A stretch of DNA of 48,882 bases from an uncultured Blautia sp. (lineage in GTDB: Bacteria; Bacillota; Clostridia; Lachnospirales; Lachnospiraceae): contig CATXEA010000024.1 in NCBI GenBank assembly GCA_958367245.1, forward strand, positions 1 through 48,882, written 5' to 3'. Position 1 is the first letter of the stretch. Each line of letters starts with the position of its first letter. The notes beneath the pieces are model-generated. The model was not told where the DNA came from, ran no database searches, and saw only the letters and a program-made list of their open reading frames with translations. Shown piece after piece: positions 31,447 to 39,565 of the stretch. The translations under genes and the position numbers were made by a program.

Positions 31447-32456
31447 GCCCAAAACAATATCTGAAAAATCAAATCCCTGTCATTTTAATCAATCTGCTGG
31501 GCATGCTTGCTCTTGCCTTGTTTTTAATTGCAAGCGGCAATCCTGTTCAGGCAGTCCTGTTTATTCTTGCTGTCTGGTCGTTCGTCCTTATTTTATGTCT
31601 GCTGTCTTTTTATTTTTCCCGAAAAAAATATCTAAATAAATTACTGGATATGACGGAGCGATTAGACGAACGATATTTACTGCCGGAAATCATGCAAGTG
31701 CCGGAAAAAACGGATGATCAGGTTTTTTACCAGATTCTGAAAATGACAGAAAAATCCATGCTTGAAAAAATAAACGAAGTACAAAAGGAACGAAAAGAAT
31801 ATAAAGAATACATCGAGCAGTGGATACATGAAGTAAAAACTCCTGTCACAGCAATGAAGCTGCAGCTTGAAAATAACCGCTCTCCTTTTTCCAGAGAGTT
31901 ACTGGCAGAACTGGAGAATATCAATCAATATATGGAACAGGCTCTTTACTATGCCCGAAGTGAACACACAGAAAAAGACTACCTTATTCGTGAAATCAAT
32001 TTATGTGATATTGTGCATAGTGCAATCGCGGATAACAAGTATCTCCTGCGTCAAAGCAACATGACGATCACGATAGGAGATATCGAAAGCAGAGTTTACA
32101 CAGACGAGAAATGGGTGCGGTTTATCTTAAACCAGATTATCGGAAATTCTGTAAAATACCATGCAGAACAGCCCATTTTACATTTTGGGGCGACAAAAAC
32201 CAATGACAAAATTGTTCTATCTGTCAGTGATAACGGGATTGGTATTCCTCAAAGTGATCTGCCCCGCATTTTTGAAAAAGGATTTACAGGGCAGAACGGA
32301 CGAACTGGGAAAAATTCTACCGGAATTGGCTTATATCTTTGCAAAAGACTTTGTGATAAACTGGGAATAGGACTTACTGCTTATTCGGAAAACAGAGGGA
32401 CAACAGTTTCACTTATCTTTCAAATAAACGATTTTATCATCGGAGTGCAGGACTGA
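31443..32456 (+). CDS. bceS: Intramembrane-sensing histidine kinase (BceS-like)
   Basis: A 337-residue kinase with two adjacent helices (about 10-30 and 36-57) joined by only a few residues, the hallmark of kinases that lack a sensor domain and rely on their BceAB transporter for signal perception. The H-box is QWIHEVKTPVTAMK with phospho-His 129, WIHEVKTP being typical of the BceS group. The N-box QIIGNSVKYH and G-boxes DNGIGIP and STGIGLYL are intact. Start overlaps the regulator stop (ATGA). Acts upstream of the neighbouring ATPase and permease. Confidence 0.9.
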   Translation: MSPKQYLKNQIPVILINLLGMLALALFLIASGNPVQAVLFILAVWSFVLILCLLSFYFSRKKYLNKLLDMTERLDERYLLPEIMQVPEKTDDQVFYQILKMTEKSMLEKINEVQKERKEYKEYIEQWIHEVKTPVTAMKLQLENNRSPFSRELLAELENINQYMEQALYYARSEHTEKDYLIREINLCDIVHSAIADNKYLLRQSNMTITIGDIESRVYTDEKWVRFILNQIIGNSVKYHAEQPILHFGATKTNDKIVLSVSDNGIGIPQSDLPRIFEKGFTGQNGRTGKNSTGIGLYLCKRLCDKLGIGLTAYSENRGTTVSLIFQINDFIIGVQD

Positions 32457-32471
32457 TATATCCTGCACTTC

Positions 32472-32485
32472 TTACATTTTTGTAA
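32472..32485 (+). promoter_or_regulatory. BceR-type operator before the transporter genes
   Basis: TTACA-TTTT-TGTAA, an exact match to the TNACA-N4-TGTAA inverted repeat known for BceR-like regulators of Bacillus, lies 82 bases upstream of the ATPase ATG. A further half site TGTGTAAG follows at 32490-32497. A possible -10 is TACAAT (32530-32535), with no consensus -35, fitting activation. Confidence 0.75.
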
Positions 32486-32567
32486 GAACTGTGTAAGAAA
32501 ACCTGATACAAAAAATGATATATTCCATTTACAATAAGGATATGGAACAGTTAAGGAGGGTTATTAG

Positions 32568-33335
32568 ATGAATACAATTTTGAAACTGGAGCATATCCAG
32601 AAATATTACGGCAATGAAGGAAATATTACCAAAGCCATTAAAGATATCAGCTTTTCTGTGGAAGCCGGAGAATTTCTTGGAATTATGGGAGCGTCCGGTT
32701 CTGGAAAGACAACGCTGCTCAACTGTATTTCTACGATTGATACCGTAAGTGCAGGGCATATTTTTTTAGAAGGAACAGATATAACGGAAATCAAACCAAA
32801 ATCTCTTGCCCGCTTTCGCAGGGAGAATTTAGGTTTTGTATTTCAGGATTTCAATTTACTGGATACATTGACTATTTCAGAAAACATTGCGCTGGCACTG
32901 GCAATCAATAAAGTTCCTGCCAGAAGTGTAGAACCCCACATTTTGGATATAGCCAGGAAGTTGAATATCAGCGATATTCTAAACAAATATCCCTATCAGG
33001 TATCAGGCGGTCAGAAACAGCGTTGCGCCTGTGCAAGAGCAATTATCAACAATCCGAAACTCTTATTGGCAGATGAGCCGACAGGAGCATTAGACAGCCA
33101 TTCCTCACAAATGCTGCTGTCTACGATTCAAAGCATCAACAAACAGCTTGGAGCAACCATTCTTATGGTAACCCATGATGCTTTTACCGCCAGTTATGCC
33201 AACCGTATTCTCTTTTTGAAAGACGGTGAAATCTTTATGGAACTGCGTAAGGGCAACAACAGCAGAAGTGCTTTTTTTGAGAAAATTCTGAATGTCCTTA
33301 CCATGATCGGAGGGGGACAGAGCCATGTATGCTAA
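32568..33335 (+). CDS. bceA: Bce-type ABC transporter ATPase
   Basis: A 255-residue ATPase: Walker A GASGSGKT (41-48), Q-loop GFVFQDFN, signature VSGGQKQRCACARA (Cys-rich variant typical of Bce ATPases), Walker B LLADEPTGALDS, and switch His in MVTHDAFTASYANRI. Together with the permease it forms a transporter that removes peptide antibiotics such as bacitracin or lantibiotics from their lipid-linked targets and informs the BceS kinase. AAGGAGGG lies upstream of the ATG. The 3' end overlaps the permease gene by 11 bases. The substrate here is not determined. Confidence 0.92.
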   Translation: MNTILKLEHIQKYYGNEGNITKAIKDISFSVEAGEFLGIMGASGSGKTTLLNCISTIDTVSAGHIFLEGTDITEIKPKSLARFRRENLGFVFQDFNLLDTLTISENIALALAINKVPARSVEPHILDIARKLNISDILNKYPYQVSGGQKQRCACARAIINNPKLLLADEPTGALDSHSSQMLLSTIQSINKQLGATILMVTHDAFTASYANRILFLKDGEIFMELRKGNNSRSAFFEKILNVLTMIGGGQSHVC

Positions 33336-35532
33336 ACTTGTTTTCAAAAATGCAAAGCGGTCTGTAAAAGACTATTTGGTTTACATTGTTACAATGACCA
33401 TCTGTGTTACCCTGTTTTATGCATTCCTGTCTGTTTCCAGCAGTTTCTATAACCCGGATATAGGCAGCGAATATGATTTTACTCTGTTAAGCGACGGGAT
33501 GAAAATTGCAATCTGTACGATTACCTTGCTGCTGCTATTTTTGATACGGTTTGTCAATCACTATATGCTCCAACGAAAGCAAAAAGAGTTTGCCGTTCAG
33601 TCCATTATGGGAATGGAGCAAAAAACCATCGGCAGGATTTTCTTTGCAGAAACGCTAATCATGGGAATGTTTTCTATTTTGATTGGAATTTTTTTCGGTG
33701 TGTTCTTCTCTCAATTTATTACCGCAATGCTCCTTACTGCTTATGGAAAACCTTATGAAATCTCATGGACATTATACCCGGATACTGTTTTGTTGACAGT
33801 GGTATTTTTTGTGGCAAGTTTTTTTGTGGTAGGAATTTTCAATACCCGTACCATTCAGAAAACAAAAATTATCGATATGCTTTCCGCAGAAAAAAAGAAC
33901 GAACCCGAACTGAAAAAAAGCCGCTTTATTTCTGTTGTAGCAGTCCTCTTTGAATTGGTTACAGTATGGGGATTGATTACAGGAATACAAAAAGTATTGT
34001 TTTATTATGACACCCGTTTTGCGCTTCCGGCACAGCTTATGTTTTGGGGAAACATTCTTTTTCCTTTGCTCACTCTGCTTTGGTCGATATTTTGCATAAT
34101 CAGAAAGAAAAAAAGAGAATGTTTTATCACTGGTTTGCTGATATGTTCTGTATTGAACGCTTTTACAGCAGCCAGCGTTGCAGCATTAACAAATAAATAT
34201 TATCTGCCTTTAGGTGGTGGAACGCTCAATCAATATCTGCTTTTTGTTTTGATTGACTTACTTTTCCTCATTTGTGCCTTCATTTATCTTAGCAGTAGTT
34301 TGATCGTAGCATGGAAAGTAAAATCGCCGGAACACCGCTACCATGAGGAAACGCTTTTCTTTTTCGGACAGATTATCTCAAAGCTGAATACAACCAGTAA
34401 GACTATGGCAATTATTTGTATCACTTTGGTATCCGCAATTTTCATGTTCATTGCAGCGCCTGTTTTGACCGGTTGGGCGTCCGGTTATTTGGATATACGC
34501 TCTATGTATGATGTGCAGGTATATTCAGAGTACAATAATGTGTACGAAGAAAAAAATCTGCCACAGGACAATTACGAAATCATTACTGATTTTCTGAAAG
34601 AACACAAAATAATTACAGACTATGATTGTACTTTCAACTTATATCTGCCAGAGAAAGACGATTTTCACAACAGACAGAAATATGATTTCCCGATTGCAGC
34701 GATTTCTTTAAGTGATTATAACACCATACGGGAAATGTTGGGTTACAAGCAGATTTCTCTGGGCGAAAACGAATTTACGACACAATGGAAAGCAATCGCC
34801 ACCGAGGATGAACGGAATAGCTTTTTGAAAGAGCATACCCGTATTATGACAGACGCAGGAGCATTGACTCTTTCCGGGCAGTCCTATTATGAGGACGCAA
34901 TCGGAGAAACAGCGTACAATTCCTATACAGATATACTCTATGTACTTCCAGACAGTATTTGTGAAAAACTGTTGCCAGTAATGAAAAACCGCTATATCAC
35001 AACAGCCCAAAACATCTCTTATGAAAACGCAAGGGAACTGGAAAAACTTTTTACAGACGAATATCCGGAACAAACAGAAAGCGGCGTTATGTATGGAATA
35101 CGGTTCAGTACATTACAGACGAACAGTACAATAGCAAATAATTTTGTTTTGCAGGCTGCAATGCTTTATGGCGCTGTTGTATTGATGGTAATATGTCTTA
35201 CCGTACTTTCTTTACAGCAGCTTTTAGATGCAGCACAATATAAATATCGCTTCTCTGTACTCCGAAAATTAGGTGTAGAGGAAAAGCATATCAGTAAACT
35301 TATATTAAAACAGTTAAGTGTCTGGTTCGGTCTGCCAATCATTACAGCAATCCTTGTAGCTGCTGTTGTAATAACTTATTTTATCCAAACGATATCAGCT
35401 GAAATTTCAGCCTATATTGGGTTTGGGGCATTGATATTACAGATTGGGGCAACCGTAGGGATTTTGGTACTCTTATTGATTTGTTACTTCATAAGCACTT
35501 GGATTATTTTCAGGCGTTCTGTTAATCCATAG
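33325..35532 (+). CDS. bceB: Bce-type ABC transporter permease
   Basis: A 735-residue permease with about ten helices: one at about 20-38, clusters at 53-70, 105-135, 150-175, 205-225 and 233-340, then a large extracellular domain (about 375-600) between the seventh and eighth helices, and three C-terminal helices (about 610-635, 665-690, 700-725). A large loop in this position is the BceB hallmark. The FtsX coupling segments are QSIMGMEQKTIGRI and RKLGVEEKHISKL. GGAGGGGG lies before the ATG. It is the last gene of the plus-strand Bce operon; a weak hairpin follows before the convergent carboxypeptidase gene. Confidence 0.92.
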   Translation: MYAKLVFKNAKRSVKDYLVYIVTMTICVTLFYAFLSVSSSFYNPDIGSEYDFTLLSDGMKIAICTITLLLLFLIRFVNHYMLQRKQKEFAVQSIMGMEQKTIGRIFFAETLIMGMFSILIGIFFGVFFSQFITAMLLTAYGKPYEISWTLYPDTVLLTVVFFVASFFVVGIFNTRTIQKTKIIDMLSAEKKNEPELKKSRFISVVAVLFELVTVWGLITGIQKVLFYYDTRFALPAQLMFWGNILFPLLTLLWSIFCIIRKKKRECFITGLLICSVLNAFTAASVAALTNKYYLPLGGGTLNQYLLFVLIDLLFLICAFIYLSSSLIVAWKVKSPEHRYHEETLFFFGQIISKLNTTSKTMAIICITLVSAIFMFIAAPVLTGWASGYLDIRSMYDVQVYSEYNNVYEEKNLPQDNYEIITDFLKEHKIITDYDCTFNLYLPEKDDFHNRQKYDFPIAAISLSDYNTIREMLGYKQISLGENEFTTQWKAIATEDERNSFLKEHTRIMTDAGALTLSGQSYYEDAIGETAYNSYTDILYVLPDSICEKLLPVMKNRYITTAQNISYENARELEKLFTDEYPEQTESGVMYGIRFSTLQTNSTIANNFVLQAAMLYGAVVLMVICLTVLSLQQLLDAAQYKYRFSVLRKLGVEEKHISKLILKQLSVWFGLPIITAILVAAVVITYFIQTISAEISAYIGFGALILQIGATVGILVLLLICYFISTWIIFRRSVNP

Positions 35533-35533
35533 T

Positions 35534-35560
35534 GCGGCTTATACTCCCAGATGCTGCCGC
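35534..35560. terminator. Weak hairpin between convergent genes
   Basis: GCGGC (35534-35538) pairs with GCCGC (35556-35560) with a 17-base loop and short AT-rich flanks. No T-run, so termination is uncertain. Confidence 0.3.
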
Positions 35561-35581
35561 TATTTATAAGTTTCTCCTATA

Positions 35582-36502
35582 TTATCTACTGAGATAATTC
35601 GACTCATCTATGGTTTTCAGGATATGGATAACATCCTCGTATCTGGAAGCATCGGATTTAGAGCCCAGACTGCAGATTAAAAATTCTTTTCCATGCTGCT
35701 GATAGAGCACAATTAAGCTGTAATTGTCAGACATAGAACCTGTTTTTATTCCAAGGACATTTTCATTATAATACTCTGAGGAAGGGTTCAGGAAATTATT
35801 GGTGTTCTGCCAGTTTACTGTGCTTCCATCCGGCAATGTAGCTGTATAGACATTCTGAGATACCATATCCCGAAACCATTGGTATTCCAAAAGCCGTTCT
35901 GTAACAGCGGCAAGGTCTGATGCCGTTGTTACAGCTTCCTGATCAAAACCGCTCGGATCGTATAAAACCGTGTCCTCATACCCTTTTTCCTGTAAATGCG
36001 TATTTAAGCAGTTCATAAATACCTGAATACGTTCCTGTGTTGTTCCGGATTGGGGGGAAAGAATCCCGCCGCAATAATCAGCAACTACATATGCGGCATC
36101 ATTTCCGGACGGAACCAGCATGGCAGCAAAGAGATTATGCAGAAAATATTCTCTTTCCTGTATCCATGCAACAGAAGATCCCTGCTTTGTCATGGAAATT
36201 GCTTCCCAGTTGGCAGAAACAATCGCATCCGGCGCTGCGATTTCCGCGGCATATTCCACAACAAAAAGCTTTGCCAGACTGGCAGGAAGTTCCGGTTTCT
36301 CCTCTCTTTTTGACAGAAACACCTCCCCATTGGAACGATCTGTGAGAAGCAATGCGTTTGCATCATAGGAAATGCTTATATTTTTCAGATTTTTCACCCA
36401 GGGCAGAATACACACACCAGCAAAAATGATGGCGAACAAAAATAAAAAACTGATTCCCAGGCATCCTATGCGTTTTCTTCTCTTTCTTCGTTTCTTTTTC
36501 AT
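35582..36502 (-). CDS. D-alanyl-D-alanine carboxypeptidase (S11, VanY/DacA-like)
   Basis: A 306-residue membrane-anchored serine peptidase that trims the terminal D-Ala of peptidoglycan stems. A very basic N-terminus and a helix at about 13-36 anchor it; the catalytic domain is outside. All three active-site motifs are present: S75-L-A-K78, S132-G-N134 and K253-T-G255. The usual C-terminal domain of DacA is missing, giving a compact enzyme. It follows a secreted protein gene by 33 bases, and both lie downstream of two VanR-type boxes. Removing D-Ala-D-Ala termini lowers the number of glycopeptide targets, so induction by a VanRS-like system makes sense as tolerance to cell-wall antibiotics. 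There are no vanH/A/X genes here. Confidence 0.9.
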   Translation of the reverse strand: MKKKRRKRRKRIGCLGISFLFLFAIIFAGVCILPWVKNLKNISISYDANALLLTDRSNGEVFLSKREEKPELPASLAKLFVVEYAAEIAAPDAIVSANWEAISMTKQGSSVAWIQEREYFLHNLFAAMLVPSGNDAAYVVADYCGGILSPQSGTTQERIQVFMNCLNTHLQEKGYEDTVLYDPSGFDQEAVTTASDLAAVTERLLEYQWFRDMVSQNVYTATLPDGSTVNWQNTNNFLNPSSEYYNENVLGIKTGSMSDNYSLIVLYQQHGKEFLICSLGSKSDASRYEDVIHILKTIDESNYLSR

Positions 36503-36535
36503 ATTCTGTTTATCCTATAGTAAAAAGTTTTATTG

Positions 36536-37027
36536 TTAAAATGCACTTTCATCCGGATTACTTGCACGGATACTCTCCATAAATCCGGACGGATCTCCTT
36601 CTTTTGCTTTTCTGATGTTGTCACGAAGGTATCTTCTGGTTGCATCATCACAGCGGTCTTCTCCCATATAAGGCATATCGAACGCTGTTTCCAGCGTTTC
36701 CAATGCTTTCTCTGCCTGTTTTGGCTCTGTCTGATAAGTATCCAGCCATTCTTTTATCCATGTATATTCCCAGAGAATGGAAGCTCTTGTATCCCCATAG
36801 CCTACCTGAAAAGATGTACTTTTCTCTTCTCCTTCCAGTGTTTCCGGTAATGTCGTACCTTCCGGCCAGTCCAGCTTTTCCAATGTTTCCAGATATTCCG
36901 TTTCAATGTGTGAAAAATCTGTAAATCCTTTTACATCAGAATCTGCGTGTGTCCATCCTGCCGTTGTAAGACAGAGAAGCATTGCAAAACTTACAAGAAT
37001 TGGTTTTACTGTTTTCTTTTTTTTCAT
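36536..37027 (-). CDS. Secreted protein of the VanR-controlled operon
   Basis: A 163-residue protein with a signal peptide: KKKK start, hydrophobic core (about 8-24) and a likely cleavage near THADS (about 27). The mature part is acidic and helical, with WPEGTTLPETLEG, SILWEYTWIKEWLDTY and the ending SGFMESIRASNPDESAF. No family is recognised. The start at 37027 is chosen because AGGAGG lies 8 bases upstream. The first gene after the VanR-type boxes, sharing a transcript with the D,D-carboxypeptidase, so probably extracytoplasmic and linked to envelope defence. The frame is open upstream to a GTG at 37174, with its own GAGG, which could give a leader or extended form. Confidence 0.7.
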   Translation of the reverse strand: MKKKKTVKPILVSFAMLLCLTTAGWTHADSDVKGFTDFSHIETEYLETLEKLDWPEGTTLPETLEGEEKSTSFQVGYGDTRASILWEYTWIKEWLDTYQTEPKQAEKALETLETAFDMPYMGEDRCDDATRRYLRDNIRKAKEGDPSGFMESIRASNPDESAF

Positions 37028-37101
37028 GGTCATATCCTCCTGAATGATATTGAAATATTTTTCTGCGTTGTTTACGCATTTTCTCGGAGCATTTGTACGA
37101 T

Positions 37102-37151
37102 CATAAGAAAAAGACCTTTGCTCTGATAGGGTTATTGTATCAGAACAAAAG
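37102..37151 (-). terminator. Strong terminator between VanR boxes and the first target gene
   Basis: CTTTTGTTCTGATA (37138-37151, minus strand) pairs along all 14 positions with TATCAGAGCAAAGG (37115-37128), counting two G-U pairs, with a 9-base loop, then TCTTTTTCTTATG. It either ends the vanRS transcript or attenuates the operon started at the VanR boxes. Confidence 0.75.
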
Positions 37152-37188
37152 CCTTCTTTTCTTTGTTTCCTCACAAGGAATTCCTCAT

Positions 37189-37222
37189 ATTTTATACGGA
37201 ATTTCTTACGATTTTCTTACGA
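37189..37222 (-). promoter_or_regulatory. Two overlapping VanR-type boxes and -10 region
   Basis: TCGTAAGAAAAT (37211-37222) and TCGTAAGAAATT (37200-37211), 11 bases apart on the minus strand, resemble the 12-bp VanR-binding consensus (TCGTAxGAAAxT form) of enterococcal vancomycin operons. The first box overlaps the vanS stop codon (37217-37219). A TATAAA/TAAAAT -10 region follows at 37189-37196. Confidence 0.7.
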
Positions 37223-38302
37223 AACGGGAAGAATGACCGTAAACCGGATGATTTCCTGTTCACTCTCAGCGAAAATCCTTCCCTTATGAAGCTCTACAAT
37301 CTGTTTTGCAATGGCAAGACCAAGTCCTGTACCACCGCTTGTACTTCTCTCCACATCCAACCGGTAAAACTGTTCAAAAATCAACGACAGTTTTTCTCTG
37401 GAAATGGTGTTTCCGTGATTCTCAAATCGTATGGTTATTTCTTTATCCGCCAATTCTGCAGTAATGGTAATCGTGGTATCCAAAAAGCTGTAAATGATTG
37501 CATTACGCAGCAAATTGTCAAACACCCGCTGAATCTTATCCGCATCGCAGCGAAGAAACAGATTTTCGGGCACGTCAAGACTGCATTGAAGACCCTTTTC
37601 CTTCAGCATAGGCTGAAATTCAAAAGTCAACTGTTCCAGCAGGAGGGTCAGGTTGATTTCTGTGTACTGTAATGTAATCTCCGACAGGTTGAATCTTGTG
37701 ATCTCAAAAAATTCATTGATCAGATCTTCCAACCGCTGTGCCTTATTTCTGGCAATTGCAAGATATTTTTCCCTCACTTCCTCTGAGATCTGAGGTTCAT
37801 CGTGTAATAATGTCAGATATCCGATCACGGAAGAAAGCGGCGTTTTCAGATCATGAGCCAGATACATGATCAGATCGTTCTTCCTCCGCTCATTTTCTTT
37901 TGCAAGACGCGCATTCTGCTCGGCTTCCTGTTTTAACGCGTTGATCTTCACAGCAATATCACTGAGTTCTGGCGAAAGCTCAATATAATCCGTATTTTTA
38001 TCAAACATTTTTCCAGTTGCCGCCTGTAATTCATAGACATAGCTGACCACTTTTTTTATGAGCCGATAGGTCAGCCACATAATACAGAGCACCCATACGA
38101 CAATCCCCGCCACAAATGCATAAAGCGCTCTGTAATACAAAAAGAAAAATTCCCCAAACCATCGACGCGACAGGCTCGAAGCAGCCAAATCCAGCACAAT
38201 GGTACCTATCATTACGATCACGGAGCAGATTACAATCTGTACAAAATAACCTTTTAGCAGAGTTCCCAGCAGAAAATTTTTTCCCTTTTTATTCAATCTC
38301 AT
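37217..38302 (-). CDS. vanS: VanS-like sensor histidine kinase
   Basis: A 361-residue kinase with two helices (about 17-40 and 58-80) around a short extracellular loop, a HAMP-like/coiled segment (about 80-140), H-box MYLAHDLKTPLSSVIGYL with phospho-His 150 (the VanS form of the motif), N-box NLLRNAIIYS, F-box FEQFYRLDVERS and G-box GTGLGLAI. The gene overlaps the regulator gene by 14 bases with GGGAG before the ATG. It is the sensor of a glycopeptide- or envelope-responsive pathway. The short loop resembles VanS of inducible clusters, but the ligand is unknown. No resistance ligase genes are nearby, so this is better viewed as a VanRS-like housekeeping or tolerance system. Confidence 0.87.
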   Translation of the reverse strand: MRLNKKGKNFLLGTLLKGYFVQIVICSVIVMIGTIVLDLAASSLSRRWFGEFFFLYYRALYAFVAGIVVWVLCIMWLTYRLIKKVVSYVYELQAATGKMFDKNTDYIELSPELSDIAVKINALKQEAEQNARLAKENERRKNDLIMYLAHDLKTPLSSVIGYLTLLHDEPQISEEVREKYLAIARNKAQRLEDLINEFFEITRFNLSEITLQYTEINLTLLLEQLTFEFQPMLKEKGLQCSLDVPENLFLRCDADKIQRVFDNLLRNAIIYSFLDTTITITAELADKEITIRFENHGNTISREKLSLIFEQFYRLDVERSTSGGTGLGLAIAKQIVELHKGRIFAESEQEIIRFTVILPVS

Positions 38303-38987
38303 ATCCCACTCCCCATATGGTTTTAATAAATCTTGGTTTCCGTGCCGGTTCTTCCAGTTTTTCCCTGAGACGCCCGATATGCGCCATCACCGTGTTGTTA
38401 TTGTTCAGATATTTTTCCTTCCATACCGCCTCAAATAACTCTTCTGATGGAACAACCTTGCCCTGATGTTCACACAGATACCAGAGGATAGAAAACTCAA
38501 TGGGCGTCAACGATACTTCTTTGCCAAATAAAAAACATTTGTGACTGTTTTTATTGATCACAAGCCCTCTGATATCATACTCTGTTTTTTCCGCAGGCTG
38601 GCTGGAAATGGATACATTATATCTGGAACACCGCCTTAACTGGGTTTTTACCCGCGCCACCACCTCCAGTGGATTAAATGGCTTCGTAATATAATCATCC
38701 GCTCCAATGGTCAGACCCATGATTTTGTCGCTGTCCTCGATTTTGGCAGTGAGCATAATTACCGGAAAGAAAAACCTTTCCCGAATCTTCTGGCAGATAC
38801 GAAATCCGTCAATATCCGGCAGCATCACATCCAGAATAGCCAAATCGATTTCCGTTTCTTCCACACATCGCAAGGCATCCCTTCCATTATAAAATTTGTA
38901 AACCTCGTAATGATCGTTTTGCAGATAAACCTCCAGCAAATCTGCAATCTCCTTCTCGTCATCTACGATTAAAATCTTCTCATTCAT
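38289..38987 (-). CDS. vanR: VanR-like response regulator
   Basis: A 232-residue OmpR-family regulator: MNEKILIVDDEKEIADLLEVYL, phospho-acceptor D53 in AILDVMLPDIDG, Thr in VIMLTAKIE, Lys in DDYITKPFNPLEVVARVK and a winged helix with LTPIEFSILWYLCEHQGKVV, ending IKTIWGVGYEIE. The wording closely follows VanR proteins. It should bind the two boxes at 37200-37222, given the match to known VanR sites. The gene is preceded after 24 bases by a 53-residue membrane protein and may be co-transcribed with it. AGGGAG lies upstream of the ATG. No VanR box was seen before vanR itself, so autoregulation is not evident. Confidence 0.88.
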   Translation of the reverse strand: MNEKILIVDDEKEIADLLEVYLQNDHYEVYKFYNGRDALRCVEETEIDLAILDVMLPDIDGFRICQKIRERFFFPVIMLTAKIEDSDKIMGLTIGADDYITKPFNPLEVVARVKTQLRRCSRYNVSISSQPAEKTEYDIRGLVINKNSHKCFLFGKEVSLTPIEFSILWYLCEHQGKVVPSEELFEAVWKEKYLNNNNTVMAHIGRLREKLEEPARKPRFIKTIWGVGYEIE

Positions 38988-39011
38988 CCTGTATCTCCCT
39001 TATCGTCCTGT

Positions 39012-39173
39012 TCATCTTTTCCAACTATTTCCATTCCTAATTATATCAAAAATAAGATATATAACTGTCAAGACCAAAATTATCAGCGGAATAATTGTCC
39101 CCATAGGTTTCGGTAAAACCAATGCCAATATTACAGCAACCGAAATCAGCAATAAAATAAATTGTTTCTTCAT
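39012..39173 (-). CDS. Small membrane protein next to vanR
   Basis: A 53-residue protein with two hydrophobic stretches (about 3-19 and 24-42) and a short polar end. No family is recognised. The start at 39173 is selected because GAGGGTGA lies upstream; a longer frame to 39209 has no binding site. The position immediately ahead of vanR suggests translation from the same message. It may modulate the sensor in the membrane, but this is conjecture. Confidence 0.6.
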   Translation of the reverse strand: MKKQFILLLISVAVILALVLPKPMGTIIPLIILVLTVIYLIFDIIRNGNSWKR

Positions 39174-39229
39174 TGATATCACCCTCGTTGTCCTTTCCTT
39201 TTGTGACACTCCACTCTTATGATAAATAA

Positions 39230-39448
39230 TTATACTTCGTTCCCCAAAAGAATGGATATTATCTTTATTGAAAGTTTTCTTTTTCCAAGAAAATCAATCA
39301 GGATCACCCGAAAATGCTCCTGATACAAAGGAAGCAGCGGCTCAAACATCCTTCCGGAAGCCGTATCTCCATGAAGCAAAACTAACGGTTCCCCACATCC
39401 AGTTTCTTTATAAAATATTTTTTTACCTTCAAAATTAAAATATGGCAT
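39230..39448 (-). pseudogene. Truncated alpha/beta hydrolase
   Basis: Seventy-two residues correspond to the first strands of an alpha/beta hydrolase: PYFNFEGKKIFYKETG, then LVLLHGDTASGRMFEPLL with the oxyanion HG motif, then FRVILIDFLG. After this the sequence becomes unlike the family and stops, so the nucleophile elbow and the catalytic Asp and His are absent. An intact start with an AAGGAAGGGAA site suggests a formerly functional gene truncated by deletion, with the downstream part replaced by the vanR upstream region. Confidence 0.75.
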
Positions 39449-39565
39449 CTTATATTCCCTTCCTAATCCTTATATTTTTATCCGATCAGCAAGGCGTAAT
39501 CCATCAGCAAAGGTACACCTTGCTGCTATTTTACAAAAATTCCCATACCCATATCCTCCTTCTGA

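Noticed and set aside
37217..38987. Complete vancomycin-resistance cluster
   Set aside because: Only vanR/vanS-like genes and a D,D-carboxypeptidase are present; no ligase, dehydrogenase or D,D-dipeptidase gene is seen.
39488..39532. CAGCAAGG/CCTTGCTG inverted repeat as terminator or CRISPR-like repeat
   Set aside because: A single occurrence with a long loop and only a short T-run; no repeated spacing, so not a CRISPR, and weak as a terminator.
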